Shown in pieces: positions 11,491 through 23,731 of a stretch of DNA of 64,000 nucleotides; positions within the stretch are counted from its first letter, which is position 1, and each line of letters starts with the position of its first letter. The notes beneath the pieces were generated by a model. That model was not told the DNA's origin. It made no database searches and saw nothing but the letters and a program-made list of their open reading frames with translations. The DNA is taken from contig OW121855.1 of assembly GCA_933228895.1 (NCBI GenBank), positions 42,174,698-42,238,697 on the forward strand, written 5' to 3'. Origin of the DNA: Platycnemis pennipes. Lineage: Eukaryota > Arthropoda > Insecta > Odonata > Platycnemididae. Both the position numbers and the translations under genes were made by a program.

Positions 11491-12814
11491 AAACCCTATA
11501 TCAGCCCATCCCCCTAACATCCAATTCATCTCTCATGTATCTCACCATGCTATAAGCATTTCTATACTCTCAAAATTCCCCGATTTGTTCATAGTTTTAG
11601 CTATTATCGTCGAGTAAGTGTCAGGTTCTCTAGAAGTAGTTAAATTTGGACCCGACTGAAATTGAAAGTGATTTGCCAGCTAATTTTCATTAACTCTATC
11701 CCATGGCACATGGCATGCTGACGTCCAAAACCCATTGATAGGTGCACTGACGTAGCAATATCCAGCGGAGATGTTGAAAGCAGAAATCGTCATCTTGAAG
11801 TTTCGTTGTGAATGTGTCCTTGTTTATAGCGATTAAGTTTTTTGCGACGCTCGGTGCCATATCCAGATAGTGCAAATGTTGAAGGCCAAGATATAATTGG
11901 CTCTATTTATATGCGTGCTGGGGCCAGAAAATTTAAATAATTAATGCAGATTAGACGTATTTTGACCAAGTAATGCACAGTGCAATGCTTTTGGCTCAGG
12001 CATTAATAAAGGCTTTTCATTATTGCCTCATTGCCATTTATATCATTTCATTTAATATTTCGATCTACATTGACCTAATGGCTTTGCCTCGGAACTGACA
12101 GTGATGAGCCGCTATAGCTGTTTATTGAGACAGACCGAAACGGAAGACAAAACCTTGGCTCTCAATAAAATATATTGCCCCGTCTGATAATTTATGGGAT
12201 ACCTTTGTTATTAAGTTAGTAATGAAAAACATGCATAAAGAGGTTCGAAGAACAGTTGATAACTGATGAAAGTATGTACTTAGACGTGATGAATAACTTT
12301 CGTCCGCTGATTATTCCAAACTTTGATTTCTTATATGACTCTCTCATGTCTCCCGAGAGGCAAGTTGATTGACAGAGAGGCAAGATTGACTTCAGTACAG
12401 TCCGAACTCCATGCCCGAACTTCTTCCACGCAACTCGCACGAAACGCGCCCAGACCGCGGCATCCATTATTTCACTTCATGGCACGGATGGGAACCGAAA
12501 CGTAACTTATCACGAAACACACGCGTCGCACTCGATGTGTTTCTCTATCCAACAACATCCTTCAACCTCCCTCGAAAGAAACGCACTCCCTTCATCGATT
12601 CCGTCACCTCCATTCAATTTTTCCGCCGGGAAAAAACGCATCTTAAGAACACCTCCAGGTGAAGAAAACAGGTATAATTTATGGCCTCACGACTCCCAAT
12701 CGCGAGAGGAGATAAATCCCCGATGGAGATAAATGGGTGTCGGGTAGACTTAGAGATTGGTAGTCAGGCGAACTGAGTTGGCTATTTGCGATATCCCTGA
12801 TTGAGTCGTTCCCC
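11491..12814. other. no recognisable feature
   Basis: AT-rich up to 12300, then slightly GC-richer around 12400-12700 with small overlapping frames that lack motifs. Confidence 0.45.
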
Positions 12815-13690
12815 GAAGGAGGTTAGAGTACACTGGAGGAGGCATCGCAGCAGATTATTTGAGGCAGCGGCCATCTTGGTAGGCACATATGGGCTTTATA
12901 CTCGCGGTACTTTTACAGTTGAAGTTTTTTTTGCGCGCGGTAAAGCTTAATAAGATGAATAACGTAATGCATAGCTAAAATTCATCAAATAAACAGAAAA
13001 GTGTGCCCACACGCAACCAAGCACCATATTGCAGCAACTAGGTTAAATTCGAAGCAATATTAGTAGTAATAACTCTCAGGGGAGTTAAATGGATTGATAC
13101 GTCCTTTAAATAGCCTTCGAGAGATTAGACGACGTCGCTGCGAAGACATTTAGGCATGATTTTATCGTTAATTATATTTTAATATGCATGCCTTCTCCGT
13201 AAGAGGCCGTATAAAACGCAGTTTTTTTAAATAGATACCTAGATATTTATTTGTTGTTGGACATTATGTCCCTTGGAGCATTTACATATAACAACTGGTA
13301 ATAATTTACAGTCTCATAAGTGACATTGAATTATTGCAATTGAATTGTTGTCCAAATTTCGAATAAACAATTAACACAAGATGTCAATAGTTGAACAATA
13401 ATTTATTTATGAAAAAAACAATTGAACTGCAATAATAATTTAATAAAAACTTAATAACAGAAGAAATCATCAGCGGTTAATTGCATATAAGCGTTACATT
13501 TTACATAGCATTAATTATTTTATTCACATAGTATGAGATAGGAATGTAACCGCTTCATAAGTATAAATGTTTACGGAGTAGGTGAGGCCTAATTCTTCCC
13601 AAGCACCCCTATTCTGGCTTCATTGTCACCCATAGGCCCTAGCATGCCATTGCATCCCCCAGTACATTCCAACCTCCTAGCGTTCCCCCA
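12815..13690 (+). repeat. dispersed repeat R1, copy 1, with probable internal insertion
   Basis: The start (12815 onwards, GGAGGTTAGAGTACACTGGA and the following 150 bases) matches 17467 onwards. The segment with GAGGCCGTATAAAAC (about 13203) matches 18418. The end (13572-13690, with ACGGAGTAGGTGAGGCCTAA) matches 18441-18550. All three blocks occur in the same order in the second copy, at about 75% identity by eye. In this copy about 340 bp of AT-rich sequence (13225-13570) separates two blocks that are nearly adjacent in the other, so a later insertion is likely. No coding content was recognised. Confidence 0.6.
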
Positions 13691-16351
13691 CCAGCGTAGT
13701 GATGAATGGAGAGACGCTGAAAACCCTGGTTTCAGCGTGGGGTGCAGATTTTATTCCTTCCCACAGGGGCCGGGCCCCACCGTCTTTCTCCATACGGCCC
13801 ATCCGCGAAGGAGGAGCCTTTCGCGCCGTAAAAATGTCCGCGGTGGAGAGATGGATGCTCCACGGGGGTTCGTTCCCTTAGGAGGCCAGATGGTGGGGAT
13901 CTGGAATCTTAGGTTGGGGGATCTCTATTTCGTGACCCACGCGAGTGACCCACGATGCCGGCTGGGAGCAGGGGATGCCGAGGGATTGAGGCCACGTCAC
14001 GTTGACGCGTCCCCGCCAGTCAATGACATATATAGACCTCGTGAGGATTAACTTGATGGATCTCCATCATCATCAAGGCGAAGCAACCCTTCGAGATATT
14101 CAATATGGCAAGAATACACGGGATCTGGGCATATAACGGTCCTTATTTTGGCTCTTTCAATTTTATTTTTAATACATATTACTCATTTTACGACATCTCA
14201 ACACGCATTTACCGAATTTACGCATTACCTTACCACCATCACCTTTAATGACTTCCGAATGATAATTTACGATTTCACAATTTGAATAGATTCATGCAGC
14301 TATGTCCAATTCCTTTCGTTTTTTAACTTTAAAGATACTTACATGAAACTAGACATGTCAAAAGCATATCTATACTCTGAGAAATTGAAAATTTTTCTTG
14401 ACTATGTAACAGTTCAGCCATTTGGCCAAAAATCATGAAGGGAAAGCGATGTTCAAGAGGTAGAATGAATAAAGCAGGGAATATATCAAAATGTTCTGTA
14501 ACTGATAGAGCACTACAGATATTAACGATAGTGATAATGAAGAACAGCTTATTACTGTATCTGATCCTCTAGTACTGATCCTCTACTCCAAATAGATTTT
14601 TTTAGACTAAACTAGTGTTTCCCTGAAACTCAGCAGTGAAATAATTGCGTCGTGAAGTTATTCAGAATTCACTCAACTTCAATTATTCGTTTACTTATGA
14701 ATAAACGTATTGCAGGTGTTTTTTCCGAGAATGACTTGACCGAGAATGAGGAAATTCCCAAATACAGTGATCAGTGCATCGCGAAATAGATAAGTATTCA
14801 ATTCCTCACCATTGCAACGTTACCATTTCCAATCGTGGCATAAGATACACTAATATACGACGTTTTACAGCTTTCAGTCTTTCATATTCTCTCACTCTAC
14901 CTGCCTGTCCTTCTCTACTATAAGCAATTACGATATTTAATTCTTAGTTTAGAATTGCTTCGTGCTTGCAAGTCTCAGTCGAAAAATCTCATTACTTTGC
15001 AGGCATCATTTAAAATAGAATAAGGGAGATAAAATATTCACTTGCAAACTGGACTAAAAGAAAAATATATATTATTCGTCTTTTCCTGCACGACAGTGAC
15101 ATGACGAATGGTTATGCCGCATGGAGGAAGACGTTCACGCCATAATTCAGAGAGGATTAAATGTTTACGAAACATTTATTCCAACATTTAATATATTTCA
15201 CCGAAAAAGTCTTATGAGCTTAGCTATTTTGGAATTCACTTTGTCACTAAGGTGGCATTGAATTAATTAGGACCTCTCCGTACTTGGGTCTTTAGCCTCA
15301 GCGAGAACAGGCGAATTATTGCGCCTCGATAAAATGAGGCAATGTCGCGTGCGTTCTACGGAATATAAGTGGATTCTTATCACATTAACTTTCCCTCTTC
15401 ATTCATCCGAGGAAAATAGGCCTTTACAGCGATAATACAGTTAGCTTCTGGGAACGCGCCTTGGAGAATTATACAATTTCGCGGCAGTAATGCTGTTACG
15501 AGATTGTACCTCGGAGCCTGGCTCTTCGGTAAAATTTCATTGACAGCAAAATCATAAGAAACGCGTAAATGAGAGGCCAATTCTATGGCTAAGATACAAC
15601 CGATGACTGCACATGAGTAAAACGTTATGTTCTGAAAGTTTTACATTGAAAAGGCGCCAAGCGCCAGGAAAAAGCACAGAAAAGAAATTTAATGGATGAA
15701 TAGTTGTGTAATATTGCTACAATTAGCATAGCGTAACAATTTATATTCATTTTAATGTACAACATTTGAAGGGTTAAGCTTCGCTGACAATGGAAAAATG
15801 GCGATTATGAAAATTGTCTGCGACACCATCTATGCATGTATAGGACTAGAAAACGATTATGAAAAATATTATTTTAACATAATATTTCTGTTGTCAATAT
15901 CCCATATTATGAACTTATTCAAAAGCTATAATGATGAATAGATACCATGAGATAGATAGAAAATAGGATTTACCAACTTAAAACATCAAACATTAAGTTT
16001 ACGCTAAAACTCATTGTTTTTTTTAATTCAAGTAAAATTACAAATCTTTTAGCGTTACAAAACTAGATTGCCTCCATGGTGATGTTTCAAATAAACAAAG
16101 AAGAATAAAAAATTTTACAAAAAAACGTTTACAATAATAAACTGTCTTTGACATTTTGAATATACACTTCCGTGGCTATTTTACCACTACCTTGTAACTT
16201 ACCTACCCTACAAAAATAATTCTTTTGGGAGGGGGGAGAGGTTGATCGTACGAAAGTCTTGCGCAGGTTTTACTGGCTATGTATTGTTACCGTTATCAAA
16301 ATATGGTTTTCCCAACAACTACCTACAAAGCCTCTAGCGTAAAGGTATTAG
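13691..16351. other. GC-rich patch followed by featureless AT-rich DNA
   Basis: 13700-14010 is GC- and CpG-rich compared with its surroundings and carries an open plus-strand frame of about 140 codons that overlaps the repeat on its left. I see no domain in it and favour chance. 14050-16350 is AT-rich with nothing recognised. Confidence 0.4.
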
Positions 16352-16415
16352 TGGAGAGGATTTTTTACAGACTGAGCTGAGTGACTGAGTGAGAGGATTT
16401 TTAGCAGACTGAGCT
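16352..16415. repeat. short tandem duplication
   Basis: The block GTGGAGAGGATTTTTTACAGACTGAGCT and its near copy GTGAGAGGATTTTTAGCAGACTGAGCT follow one another with a period of about 38 bp. This is a simple local duplication. Confidence 0.6.
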
Positions 16416-16559
16416 ATTGTAGCATACTATTTTAGTTTCGAACACACTGTTTCTTTATTATTCAATTCAAAAGAAAAAACTATTAGCGTTATGAAACAGT
16501 AACGCACCCATGCTGTAAATAAACATCGGAGTGGGAAGGATCAATGCTGGCAGGAGAAT

Positions 16560-16720
16560 GTATGTTGCCTTTAATTGAGTATTTCAATAACTAATAAGAG
16601 GTGTTGTTAATTGCAAATACGTTCACATTAATAAACTGTTTTTTTTTCTCTTTTGCATACACACTTCACTGACAGTTTCATCTCAGCTACACAACAAAAG
16701 ATCAAAGCACTTATTCTCAG
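16560..16720 (+). repeat. dispersed repeat R2, copy 1
   Basis: This stretch carries AATAACTAATAAGAG, a GTTCACATTAATAAAC-like block, then a TTTCATCTCAGCTACACAACAAAAGA block. The same blocks recur in order at 59930-60060. Weaker partial matches appear near 16080-16210 and 30410-30490. It looks like an old interspersed element of unknown type. Confidence 0.5.
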
Positions 16721-17019
16721 AGATGAGGAGAGGGATGGTTGAATGTGTGAAATTTCGTTTAGGTCTACTAGTAGAACTATAATAGTTCTAGAACTATAAG
16801 TGGTTGAATAATACAAAACACTTCGATCAAATGGTTTACTTGAGATAAAGAATCATTCTTAAGGATGGAATACAGATGAGATATAGCAAAGGGGACATAT
16901 GAGGGACAAATACTCCGAAATACTGCAGTTCAGCCAAGCACTATATCCCATTTTATGTCAATGCACTCCAATATCTACGGGTCCATAACCCGTGGTGGAC
17001 GTGTACCTCTAACACTTTA

Positions 17020-17215
17020 AGCATGATAGTCCATTGGGGAGAGCGTCGGACTACTGACCATAGGTCCCGAGTTTGAATCCCGGGATATTTACCAGCCAAA
17101 CCCAAGCTCTGTTGCACTCTGGATATTAAATCCTTCTGGAAAACTGTTGGCGGTGCAGGGAAAGAAACTACTTCTCTTCTCACACATGTGATTTCAAACG
17201 TAGTTGGACATAATT
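17020..17215 (+). mobile_element. tRNA-derived SINE (SINE-3)
   Basis: The plus-strand head has an A-box-like AGTCCATTGGGGAGAGCGTCGG and, about 30 bases on, a B box GAGTTTGAATCCCGGG with paired T-stem halves. A body of about 110 bp follows. The anticodon and acceptor stems do not close, so this is a SINE rather than a tRNA gene. Its body is unlike those of the other SINEs here. No clear target duplication was found. Confidence 0.7.
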
Positions 17216-17466
17216 AAAGTTGGTGAACCTCCTCAACCAGGCCAGCTTTCGGTTTGAACGTAACGATCCTCAAATGTCCATTCTCAACCATTTCCTCAAT
17301 CAAATCGCAATCTTATGCTATGAGAAAGGAATTCTATCGACAGGTCTTGCAGTCGCGATGACATATATTCGTGCACACGGCGTGATGAGCCACTGGGATA
17401 AGCCAGAGACCCCCTTTGTTTGTCTTCCGTATCATGTGAGTGATAAGTGAATGAACGGCAGTTTTT

Positions 17467-18550
17467 AAGGAGGTTAGAATGTGCTGGAGGAGGCATCGCA
17501 GCTGATTCGAGAATACACAGACCATCTTCTTTGTTACGACGCATGGGCTGGCTACTCGACAGACTCGCACAGATGAAATTGTTTTGTACATGGTAAAACT
17601 GAAAGTAATATGATGAATTTTTTTTTTGCATTTTTAAAATCCGTCAAACAAACAGGGGAAGCGCACAGAAATGCAGCAAATAAACAACAAACAAAAAAAA
17701 AACATCAGCTAAACTTGTTAATCGCCTTTATGATAATTGTATTAGCGTTACCAGTTTAATATAAGAACTAGGATCGGAATTACTATAGGAACGCAGGTTA
17801 AAATTTTAGCTTAAACCTTTTAAGTTAATTCGAAATTATTTGTTTACAGATGACGTTAGATATATATTAAGAGCCCATGCGTGTTATGCTAGGTTTGATC
17901 AGATTAGCAAGGTTAGAGAAATTGTCCTACCGATAGATTTAAAATGTAATTTTTCCCGCGTACATACTATAAGAGATCACAATAGGCAGCCTAGCAAAGG
18001 GATAGGTAGGTAAACTATTATAAGAATAGTCATTTGTTCATGATGCATGTACTAATTGCCAATTCCTTTGTTACTATTTAGATACTAACCATCTTGCTGC
18101 AAGTGACCCTATTATCCAACATGTCTCCATGTAGTAGTCTAGTTGCATGTCAAGAGTGCGTATTTGGTGATCTTCACCCGCTGCCACACACCGTCGTGGT
18201 GTTCATAGGGTATTACGTAGATGTAAATTAAATAAAAAAACTTTTAGTTTAAGTAGGATACTTTCTGACCAGTTTCAGCCTTAAAATTATCTCCCAGGGT
18301 AATAAAATCCATCAATATTTTCCAAATGGTTTTATGAAGATTAATTGATACCACTGCAATGCAAATGGGGTGCGAGAGTTTTATTTACATTTTACTACGC
18401 ATTCAGTCTCGACAAGAGGCCGTATAAAACATTAGGTTTTGTACGGAGTACGCGAGACCTAATCGTTCCCAAGCGCCCCCATTCTGGTTTCATCGCCATC
18501 CCTAGGCTGTCAAGCCAATACCCCTTCAAGTAAATTCTAGCCTCTTTAGC
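17467..18550 (+). repeat. dispersed repeat R1, copy 2
   Basis: This is the partner of 12815-13690. The left block (17467-17640) shares GGAGGTTAGA and GGAGGAGGCATCGCAGC. The right block (18414-18550) shares GAGGCCGTATAAAAC and ACGGAGTACGCGAGACCTAA. The middle is alignable only in patches by eye, and a short unit shared with 23678 (18178-18232) lies within it. Function is unknown. Confidence 0.55.
18178..18232 (+). repeat. short hairpin-ended repeat R3, copy 1
   Basis: The unit has CTGCCAC and GTGGTG in a stem-like arrangement and ends GGGTATTACGTAGATGTA. It matches 23678-23731, where the stem is better preserved. Confidence 0.5.
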
Positions 18551-19865
18551 TTTGCTAGTCACAACGATACAAGGGTAGATAGAGCATATATACCCAGTTA
18601 TAAACGAAATCTTAAAAATAAAGTCGATGTTGATGATGATGTTTTTTTTTGTAATCCGAGTGATTCTTTAAGCGTAGAAAAGGCAGGAATAGTTTTTTTC
18701 TCGGCGTCTATAAAGGGCGGTTTCAGACCAATAACATTACTATACAATGGCTCTCAGAAAATTAAAGGGTGTCTGATAATATGATGCACATAGTAATAGC
18801 GGAATCTGTTTATAAGGTAACATAACGGCTAATGCCATAATGAACCGTCTAAACTAACTAATATAAAGAATAATCCTATGATTAACAGAATTCACATGCG
18901 GATTCAAATTTTGTATGAAATTAGCACTTTTGGGCTAGCATACTATTTCCTTTCCCTCGATTGCCAGGAAATTTCTCAAAATGGTCCCAATTCAGAAAAT
19001 TACGCCAAGAGGAAATTACGCAATAATATGTTAATACCTACGCTTCTCACAGAGTTGAACCCAGGATCCTCGGATATCTATCCCAGCATTCCATTCACTG
19101 GCCTAAAAATTCCACTGATAATTTGAAGTGTATCTATAATTGTCACTCTTTATCCCGCCCTCGCTTTTATTCTAAAGACCCAGAAATATTGCTTGCAACC
19201 ATTAGAAAGCTATGCTGAAGTGAACGATTTTGGAAGCTAAAGTTAATGAAACAATGGGGAATAAAGAGTGGGCAGTCTTCAGGCAATGTATTTAAGAATG
19301 GAACTTAAAACACGATAAGGGTACTTGAAATGGAGGAATTTTACTGATGGCTCACTGAAAAACTTTGGTAGGTGTAGTTATGAAAATAAATGAAGAAATA
19401 ATATAGAAAAGGAGTTTCCACATCTTTGACCGCTAAGACGGATTATAAAATTAAAAAATAATCCAACTTTTGGGTATGGTTATGTTAATATGGGGATCTC
19501 TCTGGCGTGTAAACTCTTAAATCGGATTCCCAAAGAATCAGAGTGAAATTCAGGAAGTGTCGGAGGTTTATTAAGTTGAACTCCGTCCCTACTTAGGAGC
19601 ATTATAGAGAACACTTCAAATACAGAGCTCCCCCCGTCAGTTAGGGCGTAAAGCAGTGGATGCTATGGCACTTGTTATCAATAGCAGGTTAAATACAACG
19701 CCTTTTCTATCTCTTTGTCATTTCAAGTTTTCCAGGAATTCTTTTTCCTGGATAATTTCCAAACGATAATGAGACAAATGATCCAACTAATTGCTAAGCT
19801 ACCTCTACAGCGACAGAAAAACTGCAGGCGGTGTAGAACTTATGAATACATAGTTACAATATTAT
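18551..19865. other. no recognisable feature
   Basis: AT-rich flank of the 19870 transposon. Small frames lack motifs. Confidence 0.45.
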
Positions 19866-19869
19866 CAAT

Positions 19870-20508
19870 GGGTAATTCCACCTCAATTCAACAAACGTTT
19901 GTCCCTTAGGGTCTCAGATTTTGATAAAAATTGGTGTATGGGAACAAAATCAACTCAAACTGAATACCCTCAAACAGTTTTGTGAAAAAAAATTTTTTGA
20001 GCGAATTATGCATGTTTTAATTTTTTCGCATTTTTAGCAAAAATCCGAGCCTTAAATCATATTATCACTTATATATCCGCTTGTAATTGTCATACAGCAA
20101 TGATTAATAGGTCTTTTTAAAGAAAATTCTTTATTAAATGCAAATATATCAGGAAAAAATTATTTTCTTTTAAACCCTTTTGTTGTTAATTTCTAATGTT
20201 TAAAAAATTGTTAGTAAACTTTTCTCAAATACCCATCTCAGAATCGGCCGAAACTTTTTTTTCGTAATATAAACATACCCAGCTAACTATTCCAAAAATA
20301 AAATTTAGTGGCAATTCATAAATGCGTTTTTTATAAATATTTAAACATTTACAATTTTCTCTCGCGTGGCCCGTCGGCTCCCCCCCTTGGAATACATTCA
20401 GCGTACACGCGATGCAAGCCTAAAAATTTCCTAATTGCTCAAGGTCGTGGCTATATGAGATAAAAATATATTATAAACTATAAATGTTAACAACAATTGT
20501 TATTTGTT
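19870..20508 (+). repeat. left terminal inverted repeat of the 2.84-kb transposon
   Basis: 639 bp, about 97-98% identical by eye to the complement of 22071-22709. The outer end begins GGGTAATTCCACC. The inner limit lies in GTTATTTGTT. Confidence 0.88.
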
Positions 20509-21328
20509 CTTTCACTTTTCGAGCTAAATACTGAGTTGATCCAAATTTCTCTTGAATTTTTGCCACACTCCAGCTTTTAGGCAGTGTAGACAGGACTAAA
20601 GTTTTTTCACTGTAGGAATTAGCTTCAGCAAATTTTTTCTTGACTTTACTTAGCATTTCACACCCTACTAACTCTTATGGGCCGAAGGAAGTTCTTGCTT
20701 TTCCCCATACTTTCCCGATTGCTCTTCGATAAACAGAAGTAATTTTATGAATTTTTTCTTTAGAGTTTTTTCTACTTCACAATTTTTTTCTATTTACTGG
20801 TGATGTACCGATTTCGGATAAACTTAGGTTTAATTTTTCTAACACAGATTGATGAAGTAAATAAGGTGCACCATCGCTCTCTCCTTGTGAGTCACTGACA
20901 TTGCTGGAGTTGTTCGTAGGTAGGGATACATGAGCCTCCACAAATTGCAAACCAGAAGGCCCCGGTTGTGACAATACCGCTTCTGCAGCCACAAGCAGCT
21001 CAGGAACGTCTTCTTGATGACTGATGGAAGACCTTGGTGTGTCACCTTTCGCGACTCCCTTATTCAGAAGCACTCTGCACTGACGACACAATTTTCTGCC
21101 CTCGGCCAAAAACATCGCTCTAGTGCTGAAAATTTTCGATTTGTAATATTTGGCAGTAATTGTATATAAATTAGTACTACGGATAATGCAATGCAGTTTC
21201 AGTGGATTACAACACTGTTTTTGACGCTTTGAATAGAAATCAATAAACGATTTTTCATTGTTAACGCACACGGTTTCCACTTTGACACTACTTCTATCCT
21301 CGATGAGCTGCAGATCTCTTCGATACAT
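20490..21328 (-). pseudogene. N-terminal remnant of a transposase-associated protein (Sola-like)
   Basis: The main open segment (20777-21328, 183 codons) has paired cysteines (KLHC and CRQC) and ends in a block reading LNLSLSEIGTSPVNRKKL. The same frame continues past a stop at about 20777 and another further down. It then reaches KKFAEANSYSEKTLVLSTLP and SWSVAKIQEKFGSTQYLARK, which resembles a helix-turn-helix segment. It runs out inside the left inverted repeat near 20490. I recognise this order (linker, SEK block, LPKSW block, short HTH) from a widespread animal transposon protein that I associate with Sola elements. The DDE core that should follow is missing. Two in-frame stops and the truncation make it a pseudogene. 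The family name is inferred from memory. Confidence 0.6.
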
Positions 21329-22070
21329 TTAAAGACACTGTCTCGCGAACATTTTCTCCTCTCACTGCGCCAATGGAGCAAATTTTGACACAATTTTGAC
21401 AATTAGTTTAAAAAACTATGTACGAGAAAAAAGAGAAGGCAGACAGCTCTTGAATAAGGAGATGCACACTCGGTGACAGACCAAAACAAACTGAGACTTC
21501 TTCGGTGAATAAACGCGGCTGTCAACAAAAACATGTGCAGCTAGATGGTCTTCCTTCAAGCTTTAAGGCACATACCGCAATGGGCAGAATTGGCCACCAA
21601 CGGAGTCTTAAAGAGAGGGTTCTGAAAGGAAGTGGAAAGGTTTTTACCCTGTTGCCTTAATCCGTAGGTGCCATTAAATATTTATTTTTAGAGAGGGCTA
21701 CGTTTACGGAAAACGTCTCAATGCACGAAAAGTCACAGCTCCAGGCTCTTGACTCGAATTGAAAATGAAATTTTTTTGCATGGATAAAAAATATTTGGAC
21801 ACTAAAATCGGAGTTTGCAGTAAATTTGTCTATAGAGATAAAAAGACAGATAGCAAAAACGAAGAAATTTTTCTGCTAGAACAAATGACGCAAAAACTCC
21901 ATTACTGTAATTTATTTTTATTTCATTTCATCAATGAATTGTATTTGAAGATTCTTAAAAAGCTTTTTCATATTAATTGTCACAGATTTTTAGCTCAAAT
22001 AAAAGCTAATCCGCCTGGAAACCTAATTGGGGCTCAATGGTAAATTTCTCTGCAAACATCCATTTAACAT

Positions 22071-22709
22071 AACAAATAACAATTGTTGTTAACATTTATA
22101 GTTTGTAATATATTTTTATCTCATATAGCCACGACCTTGAGCAATTAGGAAATTTTTAGGCTTGCATCGCGTGTACGCTGAATGTATTCCAAGGGGGGGA
22201 GCCGACGGGCCACGCGAGAGAAAATTGTAAATGTTTAAATATTTATAAAAAACGCATTTATGAATTGCCACTAAATTTTATTTTTGGAATAGTTAGCTGG
22301 GTATGTTTATATTACGGAAAAAAGATTCGGCCGATTCTGAGATGGAGTATTTGAGAAAAGTTTACTAACAATTTTTTAAACATTAGAAATTAACAACAAA
22401 AGGGTTTAAAAGAAAATAATTTTTTCCTGATATATTTGCATTTAATAAAGAATTTTCTTTAAAAAGAGCTATTAATCATTGCTGTATGACAATTACAAGC
22501 GGAGATATAAGTGATAATATGATTTAAGGCTCGGATTTTTGCTAAAAATGCGAAAAAATTAAAACATACATAATTCGCTCAAACATTTTTTTTTCACAAA
22601 ACTGTTTGAGGGTATTCAGTTTGAGTTGATTTTGTTTCCATACACCAATTTTGATCAAAATCTGAGACCCTAAGGGACAAACGTTTGTTGAATTGAGGTG
22701 GAATGACCC
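22071..22709 (-). repeat. right terminal inverted repeat of the 2.84-kb transposon
   Basis: 639 bp complementary to the left arm, with a few substitutions such as T to C in the terminal block. The inner limit starts at AACAAATAAC. Confidence 0.88.
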
Positions 22710-22713
22710 CAAT

Positions 22714-23015
22714 ATTATATTAAAGTTTTTGCGAAATAGCTAATTAATGAAGCATTTTGCTCAGTCTCCCCGCTAATTTCTTTCCTCCGGTTTCCGCCGA
22801 AAAACTTGATTCAACTTTGCTGTAATTCACAGCAATACGAAAGGTTTTTCAATATGAACGCCAATTTTATTGAGCAGTTTCAGTCACTCACAGGTAAAAA
22901 GACGGGTATTTTTTATCGCAAACGTAATTTTTTAATTACTACTCATTATGCGCTTCTGACGCTACTTTCGATGGTTGAGGCTTCCAGGTGACGTATTCTC
23001 CTCATTCCAGACAGA
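22714..23015. other. no recognisable feature
   Basis: Right flank of the 2.84-kb transposon. No motif was recognised. Confidence 0.4.
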
Positions 23016-23019
23016 CACG

Positions 23020-23115
23020 AGAGCGGACAGAAATAAAAGAAAAAAACTCAAGCGGGGTTCGAACCCAAAACGGTAGCCTTCAAAACGCAAGTGGACAGGA
23101 GACTCTGTCACTCCG
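23020..23115 (-). other. tRNA-like fragment (possible SINE head)
   Basis: On the minus strand a perfect B box GGTTCGAACCCC is preceded at a plausible distance by GTGACAGAGTCTCCTGTCCAC, a poor A box. The anticodon stem is imperfect and the acceptor stem does not close. A working tRNA gene is unlikely. A decayed tRNA-derived repeat is the better guess. Confidence 0.3.
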
Positions 23116-23677
23116 AGCAGAAGAGCCAATGAGCACCTCTTGTGAACGTAGGTTGAAATAGAGACAATCTCTTAAGTAAATATTTTTACTGATGACATTA
23201 AAATATTTTGCGAACTCCGATTCACTATGGCAGACAAAAAAATATGGAAATTGATTGCCGAGTAAAATGTCCTTCCCCCTCGTACTAATAGGGATCAGAA
23301 TTGCTGTGAATATATGTATTAGGTAATATGTAAAAAAATGTATTAATAGATGCATCAATGCATCCCTATGTATAGCCTATGTACCCAAAAATGTATCCAT
23401 AGCTAAAGACATTTAACGAACCCAACTTACATTATTTACATTATGTGAATGCATGATATGATCTTTAACTGTCTGACTGCCTATGGTTTAAAAAAAATAT
23501 CCCCTTTGGACAAATTGATATTTAATTGCATGTATTGCAGCTAATAGTTCTGAAGAATAGCAAATTAGTAATAACTTTTATTTCTTCTTTCAATTTCTTG
23601 CATCGCCAGAGTTCAAATAAAATATAGCTACTTATCCTCTTTAAGTATGATAGGTGGTGCATTTATGAAGAATAACC

Positions 23678-23731
23678 CCCTGCCACGTATTTTTATCGTG
23701 GCTTGCAGGGTATTACGTAGATGTAGATAGT
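23678..23731 (+). repeat. short hairpin-ended repeat R3, copy 2
   Basis: CCCTGCCACG and CGTGGCTTGCAGGG form a stem around an AT-rich loop, followed by TATTACGTAGATGTAGAT. It matches 18178-18232. It may be the 3' end of an unrecognised SINE-like family. Confidence 0.5.

Larger units (their letters stand above)
19870..22709 (-). mobile_element. 2.84-kb DNA transposon with 639-bp terminal inverted repeats, Sola-like
   Basis: Long, near-identical inverted arms bound the element (19870-20508 and 22071-22709). The termini read GGGTAATTCCACC and, on the other strand, GGGTCATTCCACC. The direct tetranucleotide CAAT sits immediately outside both ends (19866-19869 and 22710-22713), consistent with a 4-bp target duplication. 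The interior of about 1.56 kb carries a minus-strand gene remnant running into the left arm. The rest of the interior (21409-22070) shows only a small plus-strand frame that I do not recognise. A 4-bp duplication and this gene fit Sola-type elements, but that name is inference. The coding region for the catalytic core is absent, so this is a non-autonomous deletion derivative. Confidence 0.82.

Noticed and set aside
13623..14051. 142-codon plus-strand frame as a gene
   Set aside because: Its first part lies in dispersed repeat R1 and the remainder in a GC-rich patch; no motif and no splice context.
23020..23115. Functional tRNA gene
   Set aside because: Only the B box is good; A box, anticodon stem and acceptor stem fail.
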